Shown piece after piece: positions 55,417 through 63,666 of a DNA stretch of 64,000 nucleotides. The notes beneath the pieces were generated by a model that was given only the letters and a program-made list of their open reading frames with translations, ran no database searches and was not told the origin of the DNA. The translations under genes and the position numbers were made by a program. This DNA comes from Alteromonas pelagimontana. Lineage in GTDB: Bacteria > Pseudomonadota > Gammaproteobacteria > Enterobacterales > Alteromonadaceae. The DNA is taken from assembly GCF_002499975.2 (NCBI RefSeq), contig NZ_CP052766.1, positions 4,154,001-4,218,000 on the forward strand. Direction: 5' to 3'. Position 1 is the first letter of the stretch, and every line of letters begins with the position of its first letter.

Positions 55417-58176
55417 TCATGGGGGCAGCGTTACCTCATCGTTGATAAAATAAGTGCCGTTAGGCAGTACGTGTTTGTACGGCAGTAGGGAAATGTGAGC
55501 CAGTAGATCATCATCGACCGTCTCCCCCTGCTTCCGAAGCTGTTCGACTATGCTGCTGATTCTGGATGTGTTCCAATACAGGACGGCATTGGATACCAGG
55601 CTTAAGGCGCTCGCCTTATTCATGATTTCCGGGTAGTCGCCGGTAGTGAACTCACCCTGGTTGGCGAAGAAAATCCAGCGCGGCAGATTGTGCCGGTACT
55701 CGCCTTTGTTGAGCTGGAGCTGAACCGTGCGGCGCATCCTTGTCGGTAATGTAGCGCAGGATGTATTCGGTTTTGATGATCCTGCCCAGGTTGGTGAAGG
55801 CCTTCGCCAACCGGTCAGAGGGAAAGCTGTCGGTCAGCCGCTCCACAATCACATGTGCTGGTGCCGTGCGTTCCTTTAACGACGTGGCCACATGGATCAT
55901 TTCATCCCACTGCTCTTCAATAATGTCCAGATCCGCCGTCTTGTTCAGCAAGGGCGTAAATACGCCGTAATTGACGTTGCGTTCCACCCGGTAGAGCTGC
56001 TGATCCTTGAGGTCGCGGATTCGAGTATTGATCGGACACATGGGTGTAGATGCCGATCGCTTTCTCATAGTAGCCGTAGTACCGGGGATAGTATGCCGCC
56101 AACAGGCTGTCGGCTCTGATCCGGAAGCGTTGCGCGTCTGATGACGACACCTGGCCGGATCCGTGTACCTCACTGAACGGCAATTGGTGGTGCTGGTTCA
56201 CAATCTCGGCACTGGCCGCCGTGATGGTTTCCTCGCGCACGAAAAATTGCAAGACGTGGCGCAGCATATCCACGGTCACGCCAACAACGCTCGCGCTCAT
56301 CGCCACCACACCCAGGTTGGTTGCTTGGGAAATGAGCGCTGAAATCAGCGTTCTGTAGAAATTCTTCGGCCTGGAGTGGTGTTGCTGTACCGGAATAAAG
56401 TGCCGGGTGAAGTTGGTTTCCCTGTCCACCTCCATCAGGAGTTCTTCAATGCGAATAGTGGGCATAGTGGCATCGATGACCTTCTGGAGTTTCTTCACTG
56501 CCTCCGGAATCTCTGCCTTGTCGTCACGCTTCAGTTTGAGATTGCCATCCTTGATATCGGCAAAGGTGTCCAGAAATGCTTATCCGCTTCACCCACACTC
56601 TGGTGAAATTGCAGAATCAATTGTGCTTTCACCTGGTCTTTGAACGGTTGCTGGAGGTCCTCGTAGGCGGCTTCGCGGGTGTCCTTCCAACGGTGCAGGT
56701 CCAGCATCAGATCCCAGAAAGAAACGTGCTGTTTGCTCTTGGGCACAAACAAATCCCCCGAGCGCAAGGCCTCCTTCATGGCCATAGCCACGCCCAGTTC
56801 CCAGGTGTTGCGCTGAATCTTGCCATTTTTGACTTTCAAGCAGCGCCGCAGCTCCTTGGGAATGAAATACGTTGGTACGTCTTCGGGCAGATTTTTCAAT
56901 TCACCGGTATCGAGTCGGCGAATCAGTTGTATAGAGTTCAGGAGGGGTTCGGTACCGGGCTTGGCCTGGAACGGCAGGCGGAGGAACACCGGGAAGTACT
57001 TACGTAAACTGGGATAACGGGCCAACAGCAGATCGCCGTAGCCGCGCTCTTCCAGGCGCTTGAAGATATGTAGATCATCCACGGATGCCAGCAGTTTCTT
57101 CTCATCAATACGTTGCCACAGATCCACCTTGTTCAACGGCTTGTCATCCGGCCAGTTCAGGATCAGGTGGGTCGCATCCAGCACCGTATCGATGGCCTTC
57201 TTTTGGCGTTTGCGAAACTCACGGTGCTTTTTCTCATGAACCTGCTTGCCCTTGCGCAGCATGTCCAGAATGTACTGGTCGTGCATCTTCACCAGGTGAT
57301 CCAGCAGCACCTTGCGCGTTTCCAGCAGAAAACACAGCATCAAGGAATAGCGCTTGTTTTCCTTGAACCGTTTGATGTCCTTGGCGTTGTAGCGACGAGC
57401 CAGTTTGTAGAGATAATCCATAAACGCCGGATCCACGATTCGGGATTCGATGGCGTCGATGCCGGAACCGTCGAGAGACCGGTAGCGCTCCAGGTAGCTT
57501 TGAATCGAGGTGATGGTGGCTGAAGGCGGATATTCTTTCAGGAGATAGAACAGCGAACGCTGATCACCTGGTGCGGCAATCAACAGCTCATCGATAGCCT
57601 GCCGAATTTCCGTTGATAATTGCTGATAAAGCGTTTCAAACAGACGCTCGTGGACATCGGAGCAAACGCTGATAACCAAGCGCTCCATGACGCTTGGCCC
57701 CGGCAGAATTACCTTGGCATTCAGCAAATACTGCTCGGCACGTAGAAACAGTTCGTCCGGCAAGTAACCTTGCTCGGCCTGCTTGGAGAGCCACTTTTCC
57801 AGGCTGGCCTGCGCGGTATCGTCGTATTTGGAAAAGCCCAGGTAGGTTAGGATATTCTTGCGCTGCTCGGAAAAGGTAGCATCCCGATCCGGGGTGTTGA
57901 TAGTCAGCGATGGCGGTAATCGAGTTGGCTATTGAGGTAACTCACAATGCGTGGCGACAGGTCGTTGACCTCCACCAGGAAGCGGCCATACAGACGCACG
58001 GCGCAAAGTTGAATGGCGATGAACGGGCGGGAGTTGGTGCGATAGCGATTGACTTCTTTCTGGTCCGCCTCCGATAGCGTCCAGTCCCTGGCCATTTCCT
58101 CATCAGAAAAATCCTGCGGCAATGTCACTGGTTGGTAGCGCTGCCGCTGGGTCAGGAATTTTTCATTGGCCGTCAT
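55417..58176 (-). pseudogene. tnpA: Tn3-family transposase, disrupted by at least four frameshifts
   Basis: A DDE transposase of roughly 920 codons in pieces: N-terminal DUF4158-type domain (FIAIQLCAVRLYGRFL), the long helical middle, then the Tn3 domain ending FTTGDYPEIMNKASALSLVS and VLYWNTSRISSIVEQL. The reading frame changes near 57915, 56580, 56037 and 55738, and good protein continues after each change. Frames run 0,1,2,1,0 relative to the start, so it returns to the original frame. It starts 7 bases after the toxin stop. The block is richer in G+C than the host genes. No active product is expected. Confidence 0.9.
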
Positions 58177-58182
58177 CTGTTC

Positions 58183-58473
58183 TTAGTATCCGGCTTCTTT
58201 CTGATGTCGCACAGCAAGAATGATTGCTGTTTCACCATCGAAACGATACAACGCTACATAGCCGCTAGTTCCGAAATCAATCGGCCATTCCCGAAACACC
58301 GGCTCCATGTCTTCAACAGGACGTCCTGCCTCTGGCTGGTGTGCGAGTATTTTCACGCCTGCCCGTATTGTTTTGATGGCACGTCGGGCTGCATCTTCAT
58401 CTTTTATAGCAAGGAAGCGATAAAGTCGCTGCACGTCAGCCAGAGCGGAAGGCGACCAAATCAGTCGTGGCAC
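58183..58473 (-). CDS. parE: RelE/ParE-superfamily toxin
   Basis: A 96-residue toxin: LIWSPSALADVQRLYRFLA at the N-terminus, RAIKTIRAGVKILAHQPEAGRP in the middle and YVALYRFDGETAIILAVRHQKE at the end, the standard ParE strand pattern. Its start overlaps the antitoxin end by 13 bases. Such pairs are common passengers of Tn3-family transposons, and here it lies between the resolvase and the transposase. Target (gyrase for ParE, ribosome for RelE) cannot be told from sequence alone. Confidence 0.9.
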   Translation of the reverse strand: MPRLIWSPSALADVQRLYRFLAIKDEDAARRAIKTIRAGVKILAHQPEAGRPVEDMEPVFREWPIDFGTSGYVALYRFDGETAIILAVRHQKEAGY

Positions 58474-58733
58474 TTAGGCAACTCCACATCGTCACCTGCT
58501 TCAAGCTTCTCCAGCCAAGCATCAGCTTCTTCAAGCGTCAGGTGTTGTCCATTTTCCTGGTACGATTCCCAGGCGCGTAATGCATCCTGCTTGAAAGATT
58601 CGCGCTTTTCTTCACGCTCAACATATTCACGGATCGCTTCCCGCATAATCCAATGCGATGAACGATGCCGCACTTCAGCCAAGTGCTGGATCCGGCCTTT
58701 CAGGTTTTCGTCAAGTTTTACTGATGTTGCCAT
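58461..58733 (-). CDS. parD: Ribbon-helix-helix antitoxin of the ParE pair
   Basis: A 90-residue protein with an N-terminal RHH DNA-binding domain (SVKLDENLKGRIQHLAEV, RSSHWIMREAIREYVE) and an acidic C-terminal tail (LTLEEADAWLEKLEAGDDVE) for toxin neutralisation. GAGGTGACGAG precedes the ATG. It is first in the operon and is expected to repress through the palindrome at 58745-58773. Intact, unlike the neighbouring genes of the block. Confidence 0.9.
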   Translation of the reverse strand: MATSVKLDENLKGRIQHLAEVRHRSSHWIMREAIREYVEREEKRESFKQDALRAWESYQENGQHLTLEEADAWLEKLEAGDDVELPKCHD

Positions 58734-58744
58734 CTCGTCACCTC

Positions 58745-58773
58745 AGTATTCAAAGGTATTACCTCTGAATACT
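58745..58773. promoter_or_regulatory. 29-bp palindromic operator of the toxin-antitoxin operon
   Basis: AGTATTCAAAGGTA, central T, TACCTCTGAATACT: the two 14-base arms agree at 13 positions. It lies 12 bases upstream of the antitoxin start. RHH antitoxins typically bind such sites to autoregulate. Confidence 0.75.
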
Positions 58774-58779
58774 ATACCA
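58771..58779 (-). promoter_or_regulatory. Extended -10 promoter of the TA operon
   Basis: On the minus strand TGGTATAGT contains the extended -10 form TG-N-TATAGT. The last three bases fall inside the operator palindrome, so repressor binding would block RNA polymerase. The hexamer 17 bases upstream (GTGGTC) is a poor -35, as expected for an extended -10 promoter. Confidence 0.55.
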
Positions 58780-59037
58780 CAAAATATCTTACTGACCACT
58801 AAGTTAAGAAAACCCCCGCTTTATTAATTCATCCTGACAGCCCGAAAGATCATAAATTTTCAGGGCGATTAGAGTAAATATACTCGGTTAATAATTCAAT
58901 GTTAAGATATGATTCTTCTCAATGAGTAAGTGACTACTTTTTGAAGGCAATGACCGGGTATCTGCGATAACCGCCAACTTTTTAAGGGCCGGTGAAGAAA
59001 CCCCAAATTTGTAAAGTTTGTCTGGAGAGAGAAAAAC
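58780..59037. other. Intergenic region between TA operon and resolvase, candidate res site
   Basis: About 258 bases between the divergent antitoxin and resolvase starts. It includes CCCCC-flanked stretches at 58813 and 59003 whose minus-strand reads, GGGGGTTTTCTTAAC and GGGGTTTCTTCACC, resemble each other. It also holds an imperfect hairpin at about 58840-58868 (GCCCGAAA and TTTTCAGGGC). Resolvases act at sites directly upstream of their gene, so res probably lies here, but I cannot delimit subsites. Confidence 0.4.
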
Positions 59038-59598
59038 ATGCTGGTTGGCTATGCACGGGTCTCGACCGACGATCAGAATCTCAATTTGCAACGAGATGCC
59101 CTAGACCAAGCTGGATGTGAACAGGTCTTCGAGGACCAGCTTAGCGGTGCCAGGGCGGAACGCCCAGGACTGCACCAGGCTTTGCAGTACGCGAGAGCCG
59201 GTGACACCCTAGTCGTATGGCGGCTGGATCGACTCAGCCGGTCGCTCAAAGACCTTATTGAGATGGTGGCACTGCTGGAATCCAAGGGTATTGGCCTGAA
59301 GAGCCTCCAGGAAGCCATCGACACCTCGTCTAGTTCCGGCAAGCTGATTTTCCATATCTTTGGCGCCCTGGCCGAATTCGAGCGGAACCTGATCCGTGAA
59401 CGCACACAGGCGGGGCTCCAGGCTGCGCGAGCGCGTGGCCGCAAAGGCGGCAGGCCCAAGGCGCTCAACAAGGACAAGCAGGCCCTGGCAGTGAAACTGT
59501 ACGACGAGAAGAAACACACGGTCGATCAGATTTGCGAAATGATGGGGATATCAAAACCCACACTCTACAAGTACATCGAAGCCGCCAAAGGCAAGTAA
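59038..59598 (+). CDS. tnpR: Serine resolvase of the Tn3 type
   Basis: 186 residues. The catalytic domain has the active Ser in GYARVSTDDQNL, and LVVWRLDRLSRSLKDL and FHIFGALAEFERNLIRERT. A C-terminal helix-turn-helix follows (VDQICEMMGISKPTLYKYI). It would resolve cointegrates made by the Tn3-type transposase at a res site just upstream. GGAGAGAG precedes the ATG. The gene is complete while the transposase is broken. Confidence 0.93.
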   Translation: MLVGYARVSTDDQNLNLQRDALDQAGCEQVFEDQLSGARAERPGLHQALQYARAGDTLVVWRLDRLSRSLKDLIEMVALLESKGIGLKSLQEAIDTSSSSGKLIFHIFGALAEFERNLIRERTQAGLQAARARGRKGGRPKALNKDKQALAVKLYDEKKHTVDQICEMMGISKPTLYKYIEAAKGK

Positions 59599-60182
59599 TC
59601 GCCCATCAGGTGAATTTCGTGCAGGAATTTACGGTTTGGGATGGATCGGTGAGGGCGAAACCGTAAGTTTCTGTTCAAATGCCCCCGCTAGTCCAAACTG
59701 GGATAAATTGGTTTGTAGCACCAGCGTTAGCTTTTTTTTTAACTGGCGCTTGTCAACACAGCTATTTTCAAACGCTAGTGTTTTTTATAAAAAAAGGCCC
59801 AGAACTGGCGTTCCGGGCCCAGGGGAATGGCTCATTTCTGAGCCTTGCGCTAACCTTTGCAAAATAAACAATTGCATGTATTCACAACGGATAATAATCA
59901 TAGAACAAGAATGATTGCTTTATAAACAGCTTCTGTGAAATTTATTTGAATTTTTTCTGTAGGGAGCAGTCTCGCGAGTTCTTAGTTCCGGCTAATATGA
60001 AATTCTACGCAGCAATGCTGTTAAATGGATCAGCCAGTCTGCATACCGCTGTTTAACCATATGGCGCTATCGCGTAAAACAAAGGAGCTTCTGCAAATCC
60101 CCCTGATTCTGGTGCAAGTTTTCGACTGTGAGAATTCCGCTGAAATATCAACAAGGTTTGTTGTACACTGCACGAAATTCGT
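59599..60182. other. Hairpin-rich right flank of the accessory block
   Basis: 584 bases without a gene. The first half contains a perfect 9-bp inverted repeat (TTACGGTTT 59629-59637 with AAACCGTAA 59658-59666), CCAAAC/GGTTTG flanked by GCTA/TAGC (59687-59719), CACCAGCGTT facing AACGCTAGTG (59719-59780), and GGCTCA-TTTC-TGAGCC near 59830. From about 59880 onward composition returns to host-like. I see no coding sequence. Confidence 0.5.
59786..59820 (-). terminator. Terminator-like hairpin on the minus strand
   Basis: Read on the minus strand, GGCCC, a 15-base loop ending in GTTCT, and GGGCC are followed directly by a run of seven T and then ATAAAAAA. The stem is only 5 bp but the T-run is good. 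No minus-strand gene is visible immediately upstream, so it may stop stray transcription into the block. Confidence 0.4.
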
Positions 60183-60197
60183 TTGCGAATAACAGGT

Positions 60198-61427
60198 ATG
60201 TTGAACAGAATCTGGCTATCTTTTATCGTCGCGGCATTTTTCGCGACCTGTTATCAGGCATTCTTTGGTGCCAATCCCGGTGGGTTTCAGGATGTCATGC
60301 AGGCAGTTTCCAGTATGGCCGGGCTTAGCGTAGAAATTGCAATTGGGCTGATCGGTGTACTGGCTTTTTGGCTGGGAATTTTTCAGGTCGCCGAGCAGTC
60401 GGGCTTGATCAACAAAGTTTCCCGAATTCTGGCCCCTTTACTTTGCCGCATTATGCCAGATATTCCCCGCAATCATCCCGCTTTGGGAAGTATTACAATG
60501 AATATTTCTGCTAACGTGCTTGGACTTGATAACGCCGCCACACCCTTTGGAATAAAGGCCATGCAAGATATGCAGACCTTGGCGCCACGTAAAGACACGC
60601 TAACCGATAGCCAAATTCTGTTTTTGGTGCTAAACACGTCATCTGTCACACTGTTTCCTATTGCAGTGTTTCTTTATCGAGCAGAACAGGGGGCAGCGCA
60701 ACCTACCGATGTGTTCATTCCGATTCTATTAGCGACAAGTGCTTCCACGCTTGCCGGGCTAATCGTTACGTGTTTAATCCAACGGATTAACTTACTTAAC
60801 CGCGTTATCTTACTTTATCTGGCCGGTGTTTTTGCTGCGCTTGGCGCTGTTATAGTATACTTTTCCCATCTCGCTGCTAGTGCACTTGCAACGCAGTCTG
60901 CTATCGTTGCGAACTTTTTATTATTCACCTTTATCATTGTAGTGTTAGTAAGTGGCTGGCGCAAACAGTTGGATACGTATGAGCTGTTTGTGGAGGGAGC
61001 AAAAAAAGGTTTTGAAGTTGCCGTGTCGCTCATTCCGTTTTTACTCGCAATGTTAGTGGCTATCGGAATGCTACGTGCAAGTGGTATTTTAGATTTGGTG
61101 GTAGATGGAATACGACAGGCAGTGCTTTTATTCGGTGGCGATGCCAGATTTGTTGACGGCTTGCCAACTGCTTTGATGAAACCGTTAAGCGGGAGTGGTG
61201 CCAGAGCGCTGATGATTGAAACTATGCAACATCATGGTGCAGACTCCTTTGCCGGCAGGCTGTCCTCGGTTCTTCAGGGCTCTACAGAAACTACCTTTTA
61301 TGTGCTTGCCGTTTACCTGGGCGCAGTAGGAATAAAACATTCACGTTACGCAGTAGCATGTTGTTTAGTGGCAGATGTGGCCGGTATAATAGCGGCTATT
61401 GGAGTGAGTTATTGGTTTTTCGGCTAA
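60198..61427 (+). CDS. SpmAB-like nucleoside-recognition/Gate domain membrane protein
   Basis: 409 residues with about nine hydrophobic segments. It looks like a fusion of the two spore-maturation proteins SpmA and SpmB: each half has the Gate-domain pattern, seen as GSITMNISANVLGLDNAATPFG in the first and LPTALMKPLSGSGARALMIE in the second. Gammaproteobacteria carry this fused form without sporulating. Transport of an unknown small solute is inferred. I use the ATG at 60198 (MLNRIWLSF); a TTG at 60183 is also in frame. Confidence 0.85.
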   Translation: MLNRIWLSFIVAAFFATCYQAFFGANPGGFQDVMQAVSSMAGLSVEIAIGLIGVLAFWLGIFQVAEQSGLINKVSRILAPLLCRIMPDIPRNHPALGSITMNISANVLGLDNAATPFGIKAMQDMQTLAPRKDTLTDSQILFLVLNTSSVTLFPIAVFLYRAEQGAAQPTDVFIPILLATSASTLAGLIVTCLIQRINLLNRVILLYLAGVFAALGAVIVYFSHLAASALATQSAIVANFLLFTFIIVVLVSGWRKQLDTYELFVEGAKKGFEVAVSLIPFLLAMLVAIGMLRASGILDLVVDGIRQAVLLFGGDARFVDGLPTALMKPLSGSGARALMIETMQHHGADSFAGRLSSVLQGSTETTFYVLAVYLGAVGIKHSRYAVACCLVADVAGIIAAIGVSYWFFG

Positions 61428-61528
61428 GTTACCCTTGATCCTGCGTAAGTTATTCAGATGACATTCATGCCAGGTTCAGAGAAAAAACGCATTCTGTAGA
61501 AGCACTCAACATTTTGTAAGGATAATTT

Positions 61529-62227
61529 ATGTTACCCGTTATTACCCGTACTGCATTTATCGTAGTAGCCTGTATTATTAGCGCGGCGGCGTTTGCGGAA
61601 AACGTTACAAAACCGGCAATTAATGTAGTGGGAAAAGGAATTGTGGCGGTAGTACCGGATGCTTTTTCCGTTACTTTTATCGTTGAAGAAAAAGGTCCAA
61701 AGGTAGCGGAATTAAATAAAAAGATTCAGTTAAAGGTGCGTAATCTTACTACTTTTTTGCTGGAATCAGGTATCGCTGAAAATCAAATTCAATCGATGCA
61801 GATTCAACTTAATCCTTGGTATGAATCCGCCCCTGAAGGGCGCAAAGAAGCAGGTTTTGTGCTCATGCGTGAGGTACGCGTAACCCATAATAATATCGAT
61901 AATTACGATGCTATTATTGATGGGGCGTTAAGTAGCGGTGTAGATAGGGTACAGCAGTTTGAATTTATTGCCTCAAAACAGGACAATGCGTATCAGCAAG
62001 CTTTAATAAATGCAGTAAAAGACGCCAAGTCACGTGCGACGCTTCTTGCCAAAGAACTTGATGTAGAATTGGGTAGCGTTATTGCTGTTCATGAAAATGG
62101 CAGCAGTTATACGATGCCGATGATGCGTGCCAGTGCAATGAGAGAAGATTTTGCCTCAGCAATGCCGGGACAACAGATGATAGAAGCCAGCTTAAATGTG
62201 AGCTTCGCAATTTCCACACAGGACTGA
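61529..62227 (+). CDS. SIMPL-domain (DUF541) exported protein
   Basis: 232 residues. A signal peptide (FIVVACIISAAAFA) is followed by the DUF541 pattern: INVVGKGIVAVVPDAFSVTF, then GIAENQIQSMQIQLNPWYE, VTHNNIDNYDAIIDGAL and ATLLAKELDVELGSVIAVHE. The family is periplasmic and linked in some species to oxidative stress, but no activity is known. AAGGATAA precedes the ATG. Confidence 0.88.
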   Translation: MLPVITRTAFIVVACIISAAAFAENVTKPAINVVGKGIVAVVPDAFSVTFIVEEKGPKVAELNKKIQLKVRNLTTFLLESGIAENQIQSMQIQLNPWYESAPEGRKEAGFVLMREVRVTHNNIDNYDAIIDGALSSGVDRVQQFEFIASKQDNAYQQALINAVKDAKSRATLLAKELDVELGSVIAVHENGSSYTMPMMRASAMREDFASAMPGQQMIEASLNVSFAISTQD

Positions 62228-62236
62228 GAGGTAGGT

Positions 62237-62692
62237 TTGAAAAGCGCATTTTACGCCCAACTAATTAACCAGGCGAAGAGTTTGGTAAGCGGTGAAAAAG
62301 ATGTAATCGCCAATATGGCCAATATTAGCGCATTACTGTTCAATCAGATGGAAGATGTTAATTGGGCCGGTTTCTACTTGTATAAAGACGAGCAACTGGT
62401 ACTTGGGCCGTTTCAGGGGCAACCTGCTTGTATACGTATTCCGATAGGCAAAGGTGTTTGTGGGACGGCTGCAGCCACGCGGCAAACACAAGTTGTTCAG
62501 GATGTTCACCGATTTGAAGGACATATTGCTTGCGACGCGGCCTCAAATTCAGAAATAGTAATACCTTTAGTTATCGATGGTACGTTAATTGGTGTACTGG
62601 ATATTGATAGTCCTCATAAAGGCAGGTTTGATGAGGAAGACAAAATCGGCCTGACAGCTATAGCTGAAGCCTTGCTGGAAAGCCAGCAATGA
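62237..62692 (+). CDS. msrC: Free methionine-(R)-sulfoxide reductase (GAF domain)
   Basis: Reduces free Met-R-SO. A 151-residue GAF protein from a TTG start with AGAGGTAGG upstream. The redox cysteines occur in QPACIRIPIGKGVCGTAA and GHIACDAASNSEIVIPL, and VNWAGFYLY is a family mark. Its TGA overlaps the ATG of the next small gene by 4 bases, making a coupled pair ahead of proQ and prc, an order like that of E. coli yebR-proQ-prc. Confidence 0.93.
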   Translation: MKSAFYAQLINQAKSLVSGEKDVIANMANISALLFNQMEDVNWAGFYLYKDEQLVLGPFQGQPACIRIPIGKGVCGTAAATRQTQVVQDVHRFEGHIACDAASNSEIVIPLVIDGTLIGVLDIDSPHKGRFDEEDKIGLTAIAEALLESQQ

Positions 62693-62979
62693 AACAAAAT
62701 GTAGATATTCATGTGGTACTGGCAACGCCAGCAGACATGGATGATTATCACGAAGACGCTCATGATGCCGCGGATCGCATAAATTTTATTCTGCACGCGG
62801 TTTATGATGGTGCTGATGAAGACGTTGAAACCGAGTGGCTTGAACGATTATTACACCACACATGGGAAATTTGGCATCAAAATAGTAATTTATTGGATAT
62901 TGATGATGATGAATTGCTGGATTGGGTTGACCACACGCTGGCAACTTGGGATGATGCAGACAACGAAGAATTTTATTAA
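62689..62979 (+). CDS. Small acidic protein in the msrC-proQ operon, function unknown
   Basis: 96 residues, strongly acidic (many Asp/Glu, for example NLLDIDDDELLDWVDHTLAT and the end DDADNEEFY) and rich in His and Trp. The start overlaps the msrC stop (ATGA) and it ends 17 bases before proQ. I do not recognise a domain, signal peptide or membrane segment. The position between msrC and proQ suggests a link to ProQ or RNA biology, but that is inference only. Confidence 0.75.
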   Translation: MKQNVDIHVVLATPADMDDYHEDAHDAADRINFILHAVYDGADEDVETEWLERLLHHTWEIWHQNSNLLDIDDDELLDWVDHTLATWDDADNEEFY

Positions 62980-62996
62980 TTGACCAAACTATTTTG

Positions 62997-63665
62997 ATGG
63001 AATCAGCAGAGAAGTTTTCTAACAGCAAAGACGTGATCGCCTTTTTAGCCGAATCATTCCCCAACTGTTTTTCCGTAGAGGGCGAAGCAAAACCTCTAAA
63101 AATTGGCATTTTCCAGGAACTTGCTGGAAGATTAGAAGGTGAAGAGCGCGTAAGTAAAACCTTATTGCGCTCGTCTCTTCGTCATTATACGAATAGCTGG
63201 CGGTACCTGCACAGCATTCAAGAGGGCGCGTTTCGTGTGGATCTGGATGGTAAACCCGATGCACAAATTGAAAAGGAACATGCAGACCATGCGCGCCAGC
63301 AGCTTGAGGAAAGCAAAGCAAAAGCAGCTGAAAAGCGAAAAGGTCAGCAGAAACAATCCCCGCGGAACCATGATAAGCGTTCGCCCCCGCGCAATGCTGA
63401 AGGTTCATCACAAAATACTCGTGGTGCGGAAAGTAAAAAGGGAACTAAATCTCGTCCTAGCAGACCAAATAAGACTCCACCTGCAAAACTAACTCAGGCG
63501 GATATTCATCCGGGCACGCTAGTGACGGTAAAATTAGGTAAAGCGCCGATGCCAGCCGTTATCACTGAAGTTGCCAAAGATGGAATTCATGTTCAGCTAG
63601 ATTCCGGTATGGTAGTTAAAGTCAATTCAGAGGCTTTACGTTTGGCAAGCTCCAAGAGGTCGTAA
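62997..63665 (+). CDS. proQ: RNA chaperone ProQ
   Basis: 222 residues. The N-terminal FinO-like RNA-binding domain (about 5-115) has DVIAFLAESFPNCFSVEGEA, PLKIGIFQEL and TLLRSSLRHYTNSWRYL. A basic low-complexity linker rich in Lys, Arg, Ser and Pro follows (about 115-170), then the C-terminal Tudor-like domain HPGTLVTVKLGKAPMPAVIT. ProQ binds structured sRNAs and mRNA 3' ends. I use the ATG at 62997; the codon before it is TTG. prc follows after one base. Confidence 0.94.
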   Translation: MESAEKFSNSKDVIAFLAESFPNCFSVEGEAKPLKIGIFQELAGRLEGEERVSKTLLRSSLRHYTNSWRYLHSIQEGAFRVDLDGKPDAQIEKEHADHARQQLEESKAKAAEKRKGQQKQSPRNHDKRSPPRNAEGSSQNTRGAESKKGTKSRPSRPNKTPPAKLTQADIHPGTLVTVKLGKAPMPAVITEVAKDGIHVQLDSGMVVKVNSEALRLASSKRS

Positions 63666-63666
63666 A

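Noticed and set aside
55330..55440. Left terminal repeat of the Tn3 element at the tnpA 3' end
   Set aside because: GGGGGCAGCG at 55421 shares only its first seven bases with the right-end candidate GGGGGCATTT, too little to call a 38-bp type inverted repeat.
53494..58176. Treating all frame breaks as sequencing errors
   Set aside because: Seven breaks (four frameshifts in tnpA, a stop and a frameshift in uppP, a stop in apbE) cluster in one foreign block while some 50 genes elsewhere and the TA and resolvase genes inside it are clean, so true decay is more likely. Resequencing would settle it.
59720..59860. Integron attC site or gene-cassette array
   Set aside because: GCGTTAGC looks like an attC core, but I found no matching RYYYAAC partner at proper distance, no integrase and no cassette-like gene series.
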